Below, piece after piece: positions 1-7,242 of a stretch of 9,500 nt of DNA. Position 1 is the first letter of the stretch. Every line of letters starts with the position of its first letter. The position numbers were made by a program, and so were the translations under genes. Source of the stretch: Pseudomonadota bacterium (lineage in GTDB: Bacteria; Pseudomonadota; Gammaproteobacteria; Xanthomonadales; Xanthomonadaceae); assembly GCA_023393895.1 (NCBI GenBank), contig JAEXBT010000216.1:1-9500 (forward strand). The letters run 5' to 3'. A model generated the notes under the pieces. That model worked only from the letters and a program-made list of their open reading frames with translations, was not told the DNA's origin and did no database searches.

Positions 1-2438
1 ACCCCTATCGCCGCCAAGGATTCTCCTCGGTGCCGTTTGCTTTCTACAAGGAGTTCCAGGTCAAGACCGGCGGCTATTCGGCAGAGTTCGGACGCAGCAC
101 CGGTGGCGTCATCAACGCAGTCACCCGTTCGGGCAGCAACGAGTTCCAGGCCGGTGCCGAACTGACCATTGAACCGCGTAACTGGACGTCGAGCCGCAAG
201 GACTATTTCCATTCCGATGGCACGATCGACGAGCGCGATCGCCGCAGCCGCGATGACAGCTCCTTCTACAAGGCGAACGTCTGGGCGTCTGGTGCGATCG
301 TGAAGGACCGGCTGTTCTTCTTCGGTATGTTCGAGCGCCGCGACAGCAACCCGCGTGACATCGACACCACCGAAGCCTGGTACACCGACAGCAACAACAA
401 CTTCTGGGGCGCGAAGCTCGACTGGCGGATCAACGACAACCACTTGCTCGAGTTCCTTGCCTTCTCGGACGAAGCGCAGTCGGACACCGGCAACTACGAG
501 TACGACTGGGACAGCGCGACCCGCGGCGATAAGGTCGGCGAGAGCTACGCAGGCTCCGGTGGCGACAACTGGTCGCTGACCTACACGGGTCACTTCACCG
601 ACAACTTCGTCGCCAAGGCGATGTACGGCGTGAACGAGCGCAGCGCCACCGGCGGCAGTCCGTCGGATGCGACCTGCAGCATCGTTTCGCGCAACTCCAG
701 CTACACCACGGTCTTCGGCCCGCGCACCCAGCAGGAAGGCTGCCATCCGAGCAACAGCAGCATCAGCAGCCGCTTCGACAAGCGCCAGGCTGCACGCCTC
801 GACTTCGAGTGGACGCTGGGCAACCACCTGCTGCGCTTTGGCGTGGATCGCGAAGTCATGGATTCCACCAGTTCGCGCGTATATCCCGGTGACGGTGTGA
901 GCTACACGGTGCTGGGCGTGATCCGCGACCCGGCTGATCCGAACAAGCCGCAGCAGCTGCCGAACGGCACGCTGATCCCGAACACCGTCGATGCCTATGT
1001 CGATGCCCGCCGGTACATCACCGGTGCACCGGTGTCCACCAAGGCGCAGGCGATCTACATCGAGGATGTCTGGAACGTCACGCCCAACCTGCTGCTGAGC
1101 CTGGGTCTGCGCGCGGACAAGTTCGAGAACACGCTGGCGTCGGGCACCACGTTCGCCAAGGCCGACTTCAGCGACATGATCTCGCCGCGTCTCGGCTTCA
1201 GCTGGGACATGAATGGTGATGGACGGACCAAGCTGTTCGGCAACGCCGGCCGTTATTACACGCCGCTGACCAATAAGCTGACCGACTACTTCGGCGGCGG
1301 CACCACGGATGAACACACCTACTACGTCCTGAACGGCTGGGACCAGCGGACCGACCCCGTGACCGGAGCCACTTACCTGGTGCCGAACATCGGCGCGCAG
1401 TTGGGGTCGGTCAACACCGAAGGCAACGTGCCGGCACCGGATGACGTGCGCACGGCGGTCGCGCGTGACCTCAAGCAGGTGTTCCAGGATGAGTTCATCC
1501 TTGGCTTCCAGCAAGCGATCAACCCGGAATGGTCCTGGGGCGTGAATGGCACCTATCGCCGAATGACGCGCGCGGTTGAAGATGTGCGCATCAACCATGT
1601 TGACGGCTGCCCGTGGTACTCCGGCGACTGGCCGATCATGAACCCTGGCGAGAGCACCACCCTGTGGTGCCCGGACACCAACGATTGGGTGACCTTTGAC
1701 AGCTCGCAGGATGGTTATCAGGCGACCGGCAGCGGCTTGGTCATGGGTTACAAGCGCCCGAAACGGACCTACAAGGGCGTTGAGTTCCAGCTCGACCGCG
1801 CGTGGGATGGCAAGTGGGCGTTCAACGTCAGCTACCTGTGGTCGAAGTCCGAAGGCAACATTGAAGGTCCGGTCAACTCCGATACCGGCTACAACGACAC
1901 CAACCTGGTGCAGTACTACGACCACCCGGCCGTGAACGAGCGTTTCGGCGTGACCTTCAACGACTATCGCCACCAGATCAAGATGCGCGGCAGCTACAAG
2001 CTCAACGAGATGTGGAGCTTCGGCGGTACGCTCTCGGTACGCTCCGGTGGCCCCATCACCGCGTTCGGCGTGCGATGGCCCAACGACAACCGCAGTGCGG
2101 GTGGCCCCGGCGAGTTCAGCGGTGGCGGCTCGGGCTGGCTGTGCGAGTCGGGCTGCGGCGATTGGACGACGCGTCAGCTGGTCTACACCGAGCGGGGTGC
2201 GTTCGGAAGGATGCCCTGGGTCACTGATCTGGGTGCGAGCGTCACCTGGACACTGCCCTCGGACGCGATCGACCTGAAGGCGCGTTTCTCGGTCTACAAC
2301 CTGCTTAACCGGCAGACGGCGCTGAACGTGCACTCGCGTTACGAAAGCACGCCCGGCAACAAGATGCCGTATTTCGGTGAACCGACCGTCTGGCAGTCGC
2401 CTCGCTACATGCAGCTGGTCGTGACCTGGAACTACTGA
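1..2438 (+). CDS. Oar-like TonB-dependent outer-membrane receptor, C-terminal part (5' end outside window)
   Basis: The reading frame is open from base 3 with no stop upstream, so the start codon, the signal peptide and any N-terminal carboxypeptidase-regulatory-like domain lie off the left edge. Numbering from the GTG at 30, about 802 residues are visible. They open inside the plug domain: YSAEFGRSTGGVINAVTRSG at residues 16-35 is typical of Oar/carboxypeptidase-regulatory TonB receptors. The rest alternates amphipathic strands with long Gly/Asn/Asp-rich loops, as in a 22-strand barrel. The last strand ends in VVTWNY, and a C-terminal aromatic residue is the usual signal for BAM-dependent insertion. 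Such receptors move a bulky substrate across the outer membrane using TonB energy; the substrate cannot be read from the sequence. There are only six cysteines, in three close pairs (216/238, 527/547, 705/709), all in loop-like segments, suggesting disulfides. The GTG at 30 is inside the plug and is not the true start. A hairpin terminator follows the stop. Confidence 0.93.
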   Translation, partial: PYRRQGFSSVPFAFYKEFQVKTGGYSAEFGRSTGGVINAVTRSGSNEFQAGAELTIEPRNWTSSRKDYFHSDGTIDERDRRSRDDSSFYKANVWASGAIVKDRLFFFGMFERRDSNPRDIDTTEAWYTDSNNNFWGAKLDWRINDNHLLEFLAFSDEAQSDTGNYEYDWDSATRGDKVGESYAGSGGDNWSLTYTGHFTDNFVAKAMYGVNERSATGGSPSDATCSIVSRNSSYTTVFGPRTQQEGCHPSNSSISSRFDKRQAARLDFEWTLGNHLLRFGVDREVMDSTSSRVYPGDGVSYTVLGVIRDPADPNKPQQLPNGTLIPNTVDAYVDARRYITGAPVSTKAQAIYIEDVWNVTPNLLLSLGLRADKFENTLASGTTFAKADFSDMISPRLGFSWDMNGDGRTKLFGNAGRYYTPLTNKLTDYFGGGTTDEHTYYVLNGWDQRTDPVTGATYLVPNIGAQLGSVNTEGNVPAPDDVRTAVARDLKQVFQDEFILGFQQAINPEWSWGVNGTYRRMTRAVEDVRINHVDGCPWYSGDWPIMNPGESTTLWCPDTNDWVTFDSSQDGYQATGSGLVMGYKRPKRTYKGVEFQLDRAWDGKWAFNVSYLWSKSEGNIEGPVNSDTGYNDTNLVQYYDHPAVNERFGVTFNDYRHQIKMRGSYKLNEMWSFGGTLSVRSGGPITAFGVRWPNDNRSAGGPGEFSGGGSGWLCESGCGDWTTRQLVYTERGAFGRMPWVTDLGASVTWTLPSDAIDLKARFSVYNLLNRQTALNVHSRYESTPGNKMPYFGEPTVWQSPRYMQLVVTWNY

Positions 2439-2451
2439 TCCACGTCCCCCT

Positions 2452-2481
2452 GGGCGGCCCGTTCGGGGGCCGCCCTTTTTT
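2452..2481 (+). terminator. Rho-independent terminator of the TonB-dependent receptor
   Basis: A perfect 9-bp stem, GGGCGGCCC (2452-2460) with GGGCCGCCC (2467-2475), has a 6-base loop and is followed at once by six T residues (2476-2481). It begins 13 bases after the receptor stop codon. Its T-tract ends only 36 bases before the start codon of the next gene. Confidence 0.9.
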
Positions 2482-2502
2482 GTTTCCACGACAGCCCCCG
2501 TT

Positions 2503-2508
2503 GGAGGA
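2503..2508 (+). promoter_or_regulatory. Shine-Dalgarno site of the serine hydrolase
   Basis: GGAGGA lies 9 bases before the ATG at 2518, and a second purine run, GAGAGG, continues toward the start. This strong site, with the signal peptide that follows directly, fixes the start of the hydrolase. Confidence 0.8.
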
Positions 2509-2517
2509 GAGGAACCG

Positions 2518-4113
2518 ATGCCAGTTCCGGAACTGCGAAGGATCGGGTTTGCGTTTGCCCTGGCCGCGATGCCCTTCCTGGCCCAAGCGCGGATCACGGA
2601 TGACGCCGCCTACATCGACGCACAGGTCGACGCGGCGATGGCGCGCTACCGACTGCCTGGCCTTGCCGTGGGCGTGGTGCGTGACGGCAAGGTCGTGGCA
2701 ACCGAGGTGCGCGGCGAAACGGAAATCGGCAGTGGCCGCAGGATCGACAGCCAGTCGATCTTCAAGATCGCATCCAACAGCAAGGCGATGACCGGCGCGC
2801 TGCTCGGACGGCTCATCGACCAGGGCAGGCTGCAATGGGATGACCCGGTCATCCGCCACCTGCCTGACTTCCGCATGTACGAGGACTGGGTCACGCGCGA
2901 GATCCAGGTGCGCGACCTGCTGATCCACAACAGCGGATTGCCGGCGGGCGCGGGGGACCTGATGTTGTGGCCCGACCCCAATCACTTCACCCGCGCCGAC
3001 GTGCTGCACGGCATGCGTTACCTCAAGCCGAAGTGGAGCTTCCGCTCGCGCTATGCCTACGACAACACGCTCTACATCGTGGCCGGCGAGGTCGCGGCGA
3101 AGGCCGGGGGGGCCTCCTACGAGACATTGATGGAGCGCGAGGTCTTCGCGCCACTCGGCCTTGATCGCTGCCGCGTGGGAACGTTCGATCGCGAAGAGCT
3201 GGGCAACATCGCCCAGCCGCATCGCAGGCGCGCGGATGGATTCCATGTCGTCAATCGCGATGGCGACACCATCCAGACCACCACCATGGCCGCTGCCGGC
3301 GGCGTCCGTTGCAGCCTGGACGACATGCTGAAGTGGGCCTCGATGTGGCTTGATCCCGAGCGTGTCGGCGTGCAGGCCGATGGCAAGCCGTGGCTCTCCG
3401 CTAGCCAGCGCGCAGCGGCTTGGACCGCGCAGCAACCGATGCCGCTGTCCTCGCGCATGAAGCGCTGGGACGGCAGCCATTTCAACGCCTATGGCTATGG
3501 CTGGCGGCTGTCCGACATTGATGGCACCCAGCGGGTTGCACACACCGGCACGCTATCCGGCATGTATTCGTCGATGACCCTGCTGCCGGAGAAGAACGTC
3601 GGCATCGTGGTGCTGATCAACGGCGATGCGGACGAGGCGCGCACGGTGCTGATGCAGGCGCTGACCAAGCACTTCACGCGACCCGATGACAATCCGGGCG
3701 TGGATGACTACGCGACGCTTCTCGCCGAGGAGCGTGCGGCGTCGGCCACGCGCGAGCCGTCGCGGCTGCCCGATACCTCCGATCGCCGTGCCGCCAGCAC
3801 CGCGCAGGTCCGTGACGGGCTAGGGCGTTGGCGCGATCCCTGGTTCGGCGAGGTGTCCGTGTGTCCGGTGGATGGGAAGGTGCGCTTTGCCTCGGTGAAG
3901 TCACCGCGCCTGAAGGGACAGGTCATGGCAAGCGGCAAGGGGCTGCTGGTCGATTTTGATGACGGCGCCGCCAGCGACGCATGGCTGCGCTTCACGCCAG
4001 AGCAGGGCACGGCGAGCCGGCTGCTGATGGCGAAGCTCGACCCTGACGGTGATTTCAGCGACGACTTCGAGGATCTGGATTTCGAGCGCGTGGGCGACTG
4101 CCCCGCCGGCTGA
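2518..4113 (+). CDS. Secreted serine hydrolase, beta-lactamase/class C PBP-like (PF00144) with C-terminal DUF3471-like domain
   Basis: This 531-residue protein starts with a signal peptide: MPVPELRR, a hydrophobic stretch, then AQA before Arg25. It is therefore expected in the periplasm or outside the cell. The family's catalytic set is intact: SxxK as SNSK at 86-89 (nucleophile Ser86, base Lys89), YxN as YDN at 181-183, and HTG at 342-344 in place of KTG. HTG is common in the esterase, peptidase and D-aminopeptidase branches and less so in true class C beta-lactamases. The hydrolase domain runs over about 30-385. A linker rich in Ala, Arg and Asp leads to a beta-rich tail (about 425-525) resembling DUF3471, which often caps these enzymes. 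Known members cleave peptides, esters or peptidoglycan stems; the substrate here is unknown and resistance should not be assumed. It lies 79 bp after the receptor in the same direction, but a terminator intervenes. Its 3' end faces rnd with a 2-bp gap. Confidence 0.9.
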   Translation: MPVPELRRIGFAFALAAMPFLAQARITDDAAYIDAQVDAAMARYRLPGLAVGVVRDGKVVATEVRGETEIGSGRRIDSQSIFKIASNSKAMTGALLGRLIDQGRLQWDDPVIRHLPDFRMYEDWVTREIQVRDLLIHNSGLPAGAGDLMLWPDPNHFTRADVLHGMRYLKPKWSFRSRYAYDNTLYIVAGEVAAKAGGASYETLMEREVFAPLGLDRCRVGTFDREELGNIAQPHRRRADGFHVVNRDGDTIQTTTMAAAGGVRCSLDDMLKWASMWLDPERVGVQADGKPWLSASQRAAAWTAQQPMPLSSRMKRWDGSHFNAYGYGWRLSDIDGTQRVAHTGTLSGMYSSMTLLPEKNVGIVVLINGDADEARTVLMQALTKHFTRPDDNPGVDDYATLLAEERAASATREPSRLPDTSDRRAASTAQVRDGLGRWRDPWFGEVSVCPVDGKVRFASVKSPRLKGQVMASGKGLLVDFDDGAASDAWLRFTPEQGTASRLLMAKLDPDGDFSDDFEDLDFERVGDCPAG

Positions 4114-4115
4114 CA

Positions 4116-5195
4116 TCAGCCCGGCATCGGCGGGAAGCGCGGCTCCAGCAGCTGCCGGCGCCAGCCTTCAAGCGCGTCCGGCCATGCGCGCTCCTGAAGC
4201 AGGACCTCCAGCCAGCGTCGCGAGGCCAGCAGGCCCTCGGGCAGGTCATGCTCCCGCGCGACCTCAAGCACGGCTTGCTGCAGGGCCTTCAGGCGCTGCT
4301 TGTCGATGTCGCCGTCGCGTCGCACGGGCGGCATCGTTTCCTCGTCCTGCAGCGGCGTCCGCAGCGCGTGCCACAGCTCTTGTGCCAGCTTGCGTGGCGA
4401 CTTCGGCGTGGCGTCAAGCAGTGCCTGCAGCGCCCCGAAGTCCGCAGGCGGCCGTTCCGCCAATTGCAGGGCCAATGGCTGGTCGATGACCCAGTTCTTC
4501 GGCAGGTCGCGGCTCCGCGCGGTGGCTTCGCGCCAGCGCAGCAGGCGCAGCAGGCGACGCTGGGCGTCGGCATCGAAATCCTGAGCAGGGCGCACGGACA
4601 GGTGCGGCCACGGTTCCGGCGCGGTGTCGGCGGCATTGCGCAGGGTGCGTTCGGCATCCTCCTGGAGCCAGTCGGTGCGACCGAGTGCGCCGAGCCTTCC
4701 GGCAAGCAGGTCATGAAGGGCGGCAAGGTGGCGCACGTCGTCGGCGGCATAGCGTTGCTGCGACTCGCTGAGTGGGCGACGAAGCCAGTCCGAGCGTTGC
4801 TCGCCTTTGTCGAGCGCGATACCGAGTGCGGCCTGCACCAGCTTCTGGTAGCCCAGCCCCGCGCCCATCCCGCACAGTGCGGCGGCGGCCTGGGTGTCGA
4901 ACAGCGGCTGAGGCAAGGCGTCACAGGTGTGGCCGAACGCGACCAGGTCCTCACTCGGGCTGTGCATGATCTTGAGCACCGCGGTATCACGCAGCAGTCC
5001 GGCGATCGCCTCCGGCATGCCGGCGACGGTCGCATCGACCAGCAGCACGCGGTCACCGAGCGCGATCTGCACCAGTGCCAGCACCGGCCACCATGTGCGC
5101 TCGCGCACGAATTCGGTATCGATGCCGACCCGGTCCGGGCGTTGGGCAAGCTGCTCGCGCAGCGCGGCGGGGTGGTCGATCCAGTGCGGGGTCAC
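4116..5195 (-). CDS. rnd: Ribonuclease D, DEDDy 3'-5' exoribonuclease
   Basis: A 359-residue protein, close to the family's usual 360-375. It trims the 3' ends of tRNA precursors and other small structured RNAs in the cytoplasm, using two metal ions. All DEDDy residues are present: Asp26 and Glu28 in IDTEFVRE (Exo I), Asp83 in HSPSEDL (Exo II), and Tyr149 with Asp153 in RYAADD (Exo III), each offset by two from the E. coli enzyme (D28, E30, D85, Y151, D155). HRDC-type helical regions follow at about 208-285 and, more weakly, about 295-350. I chose the GTG at 5195 because the protein then begins VTPHWIDHPAALREQL, as homologues do. The frame stays open upstream to 5396, but only by running into the divergent lipoprotein gene. 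The ribosome site is weak (a GGA about 7 bases upstream). It converges with the serine hydrolase and diverges from the SUMF1 lipoprotein gene. Confidence 0.95.
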   Translation of the reverse strand: MTPHWIDHPAALREQLAQRPDRVGIDTEFVRERTWWPVLALVQIALGDRVLLVDATVAGMPEAIAGLLRDTAVLKIMHSPSEDLVAFGHTCDALPQPLFDTQAAAALCGMGAGLGYQKLVQAALGIALDKGEQRSDWLRRPLSESQQRYAADDVRHLAALHDLLAGRLGALGRTDWLQEDAERTLRNAADTAPEPWPHLSVRPAQDFDADAQRRLLRLLRWREATARSRDLPKNWVIDQPLALQLAERPPADFGALQALLDATPKSPRKLAQELWHALRTPLQDEETMPPVRRDGDIDKQRLKALQQAVLEVAREHDLPEGLLASRRWLEVLLQERAWPDALEGWRRQLLEPRFPPMPG

Positions 5196-5241
5196 GCGAT
5201 GTCCGGTCCGGTAAAGGGCCGCTAACGATACCCTAGGCGGT
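5196..5241. promoter_or_regulatory. Divergent intergenic region between rnd and the SUMF1 lipoprotein gene
   Basis: Only 46 bp separate the two divergent start codons, so promoters for both genes probably lie here or extend into the coding ends. I find no convincing -35/-10 pair on either strand. Weak -10-like matches are TACCCT at 5229-5234 for the plus strand and TATCGT (complement of 5225-5230) for the minus strand. A CCTAGG palindrome sits at 5232-5237. Before the ATG at 5242 the only purine-rich match, AGGCGG (5235-5240), is too close to act as a normal ribosome site. Confidence 0.35.
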
Positions 5242-7107
5242 ATGCCACGCCTTCCGCCGCGTTTACCACTACTGTTGCTTCTGCTGCCGATCCTGATGGC
5301 GGCATGCAAGCCCGAAGAAGCGCCAGCCCCGCCGCCCGGCACGGCGGAAGCACGGCTGCGGCGCGGTCTTGTGAGCATCAGTGGCGATGAGACCACGCCC
5401 TATGCGCTGGATTGGCGTGCGCCAACGGTGGTGATCGAGGCGGCCGAGATTCCCGAAACGCTGGACGCGGCCGCTGAGGCGCTTGCGGTCGGCCATCTGT
5501 TCGAGGATGCGGGAGGCGCCATCCCCCTTTATCTCGGCGTCCTTTCGCTTGACTCGGACAATCAGGCCGCTCGGGACGGGCTTGCGAAAGCGCGTGAGGC
5601 ACTGCTCGACCAGGGCCTGGAGACCCTTGAGGCGGAGGAGGCAGGCGGAGTGGATCTGTCCCGCGCGCATGCGATCGCTGCGGTGGCGCGCGCGGTCGCG
5701 CCCGATGCTTCGGAAACGCTGGCATACCTCAACCGGCTTGATGCAGCGGACCGGTTGCACGCGTTGCTTGAACACGGCGAGGACGAACTGGCGGCCGGCA
5801 ACCTGGGGGAAGACGGCATCGGGGCGGCGACGGCGTTCCGCGAAGTGCTGCGCAATCGCCCGGGCGACGCGCGCGCGATGCAGGGGCTGGCGGCCGTCGA
5901 GAGCCGGATGATCGGGCGTGCCGAGGCGGCAGTGGAAGCCGATGATTTCAACCGCGCCTACGCATGGCTGGCAAGCGCCGCCAAGCTGCGTCCGGAGTAT
6001 CCCGATGCGGTGGACGAAGCGCGACGGCGCGCCGACCTGCGTCGCGAGGCACGGGTTGCGCGGCTGTATGCGGTCATCCTGCGCCGTCTGGCATCTCCCG
6101 GCGAGTTTGGTGCACTCCGCGATGCCCAGGACGAGATCACGCGGATGCGTGGACTCGCCGCGCCGGATGACCCGCGCATTGCACAGGCCGAGGCCCGCCT
6201 TGAGCTGGCGACGCGGTACGGGCGCCATCGGCCTGGGCAGCGCTTCTCGGAGCCACTCGCGGCAGGCGGCGGGCGAGGGCCGTCCATGGTGGTGGTGCCG
6301 CATGGCCGTTTCCTGATGGGCGCGCCGGAGAACGAGCGCGATTCCGACAAGGCCGAATGGCCGCAGCACGAGATCGTCTTCCAGCGCGGGTTCGCGATGG
6401 CGCGGACCGAAACCACCGTGGCCGAATTCGGGCGCTTCATCGCCGCTACGGGCTACCGCACCCGCGCCGAGCGGCGGGGCTATTCGGTGGTCTATGCCGA
6501 ACGCAGCGGCAACTTCGTGCTGCGCAACGACATCACCTGGAAGCACGATTACGCCGGTCGCCAGGCCGCCGCAGACCTGCCGGTGCTGCACATGGATGTG
6601 CGCGATGCCGAAGCCTATGCCGATTGGTTGTCGGCCGAGACAGGGCAGCGGTATCGGCTGCCGAGCGAGGCGGAGTTCGAGTACGTGCTGCGCGGCGGGC
6701 ACCAGGCCCGATTCCCGTGGGGCGAGGGCGAGCCGCCGCACGGGGCAGGGAACCTGACCGGATCACTGGACCGCTCGCCGAGCGGTCGTCGCTGGGGCAA
6801 TGCCTTCCAGGGCTATGGCGACGGGTTCTGGGGTCCGGCCCCGGTGGCGCGTGATCGTGCCAATGTCTACGGCCTGCACGGGCTGGCGGGGAATGTCGCA
6901 GAGTGGACCATGGACTGCTGGCACCAGGGCTATCGTCGTGCGCCAGCGGACGGTGGCGCCTGGTTCAATCCGGGCTGCCGCAGCCGCGTGGTCCGGGGCG
7001 GGGCCTGGTCGAGTGCGCCGGTGCAGGCACGCGCGGCATGGCGGATGGCGCAGTCGCACGACATCACCAACGCCCGCACCGGGTTCAGGGTCGTGCGCGA
7101 CCTGTGA
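5242..7107 (+). CDS. Predicted lipoprotein with helical N-terminal half and C-terminal SUMF1/FGE-sulfatase domain (PF03781) lacking catalytic cysteines
   Basis: 621 residues. The N-terminus is a lipoprotein-type signal, a Leu-rich core then MAAC with Cys22 as the predicted lipidated residue; Met at -3 is slightly atypical. Residues 23-60 are Pro/Glu/Ala-rich. About 70-330 is Ala/Arg/Glu-rich helix with TPR-like pieces (for example AAEALAVGHLFEDAGGAIPL and the 192-260 segment). The C-terminal domain, about 348-621, has the SUMF1 signatures: MVVVPHGRFLMG, YRLPSEAEFEYVLRGG (471-486), GLAGNVAEW (547-555), RGGAW (585-589) and a terminal TGFRVVRDL. True formylglycine-generating enzymes carry two active-site cysteines after RGGS (human C336 and C341); by hand alignment these are Ala596 and Arg601 here. 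Only Cys559 and Cys579 remain in the domain. I infer a binding or scaffold role, or a chemistry other than sulfatase activation. The start is fixed by the signal peptide and by a stop at 5212-5214, despite a poor ribosome site. Confidence 0.88.
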   Translation: MPRLPPRLPLLLLLLPILMAACKPEEAPAPPPGTAEARLRRGLVSISGDETTPYALDWRAPTVVIEAAEIPETLDAAAEALAVGHLFEDAGGAIPLYLGVLSLDSDNQAARDGLAKAREALLDQGLETLEAEEAGGVDLSRAHAIAAVARAVAPDASETLAYLNRLDAADRLHALLEHGEDELAAGNLGEDGIGAATAFREVLRNRPGDARAMQGLAAVESRMIGRAEAAVEADDFNRAYAWLASAAKLRPEYPDAVDEARRRADLRREARVARLYAVILRRLASPGEFGALRDAQDEITRMRGLAAPDDPRIAQAEARLELATRYGRHRPGQRFSEPLAAGGGRGPSMVVVPHGRFLMGAPENERDSDKAEWPQHEIVFQRGFAMARTETTVAEFGRFIAATGYRTRAERRGYSVVYAERSGNFVLRNDITWKHDYAGRQAAADLPVLHMDVRDAEAYADWLSAETGQRYRLPSEAEFEYVLRGGHQARFPWGEGEPPHGAGNLTGSLDRSPSGRRWGNAFQGYGDGFWGPAPVARDRANVYGLHGLAGNVAEWTMDCWHQGYRRAPADGGAWFNPGCRSRVVRGGAWSSAPVQARAAWRMAQSHDITNARTGFRVVRDL

Positions 7108-7159
7108 CCCGGCGGCGCGCGAGGATGTAATCTCGGTCCGGCCAATTCGGCGGCGGCTT

Positions 7160-7199
7160 CACGGCGCCATCGGGGTGGTCAGGTTCCAATAGCGCCGTG
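7160..7199. repeat. Short inverted repeat upstream of the M48 peptidase gene
   Basis: CACGGCGC (7160-7167) is exactly complementary to GCGCCGTG (7192-7199), with a 24-base spacer. It lies in the 135-bp gap between the SUMF1 lipoprotein and the M48 peptidase, ending 43 bases before the latter's start. There is no T-tract, so it is not a terminator. In DNA this GC-rich such a repeat can arise by chance; an operator or leader hairpin is possible. The rest of the gap holds no recognisable gene, promoter or terminator. Confidence 0.3.
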
Positions 7200-7226
7200 C
7201 CGCGCCTCCGTGCGCGTCCGGCTTCC

Positions 7227-7233
7227 AAGGAGA
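7227..7233 (+). promoter_or_regulatory. Shine-Dalgarno site that fixes the M48 peptidase start
   Basis: AAGGAGA lies about 9 bases before the ATG at 7243. The frame is open further upstream (a GTG at 7210), but only the 7243 ATG has a well-placed ribosome site. An ATG at 7235 is out of frame. Confidence 0.8.
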
Positions 7234-7242
7234 CATGCAGCC

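Noticed and set aside
2305..3543. A 412-codon minus-strand open frame opposite the serine hydrolase
   Set aside because: It has no recognisable domain, is His/Arg/Ala-rich as expected from antisense of GC-rich codons, and the plus-strand gene has an intact catalytic set and a strong ribosome site.
2518..4113. Calling the serine hydrolase a true antibiotic-resistance beta-lactamase
   Set aside because: The general fold motifs are present, but HTG replaces KTG and there is a DUF3471-like tail, which point to the broad peptidase/esterase group.
4248..5225. A 325-codon plus-strand open frame opposite rnd
   Set aside because: The minus frame encodes a complete ribonuclease D with all DEDDy residues; the plus frame has no recognisable content.
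5269..6741. A 490-codon minus-strand open frame opposite the SUMF1 lipoprotein
   Set aside because: It is an antisense shadow: Arg/His/Gln-rich, without family motifs, while the plus frame carries a lipobox and SUMF1 signatures.
6268..7107. SUMF1/C-type-lectin-like domain as the variable target of a diversity-generating retroelement
   Set aside because: Some retroelement targets have this fold, but no reverse transcriptase, template repeat or adenine-linked variable repeat is present in the window.
7103..7133. Possible promoter TGTGAC / TGTAATCT after the lipoprotein gene
   Set aside because: The -35 match to TTGACA is poor and the spacing is 19 bases; the -10-like TAATCT alone is not enough.
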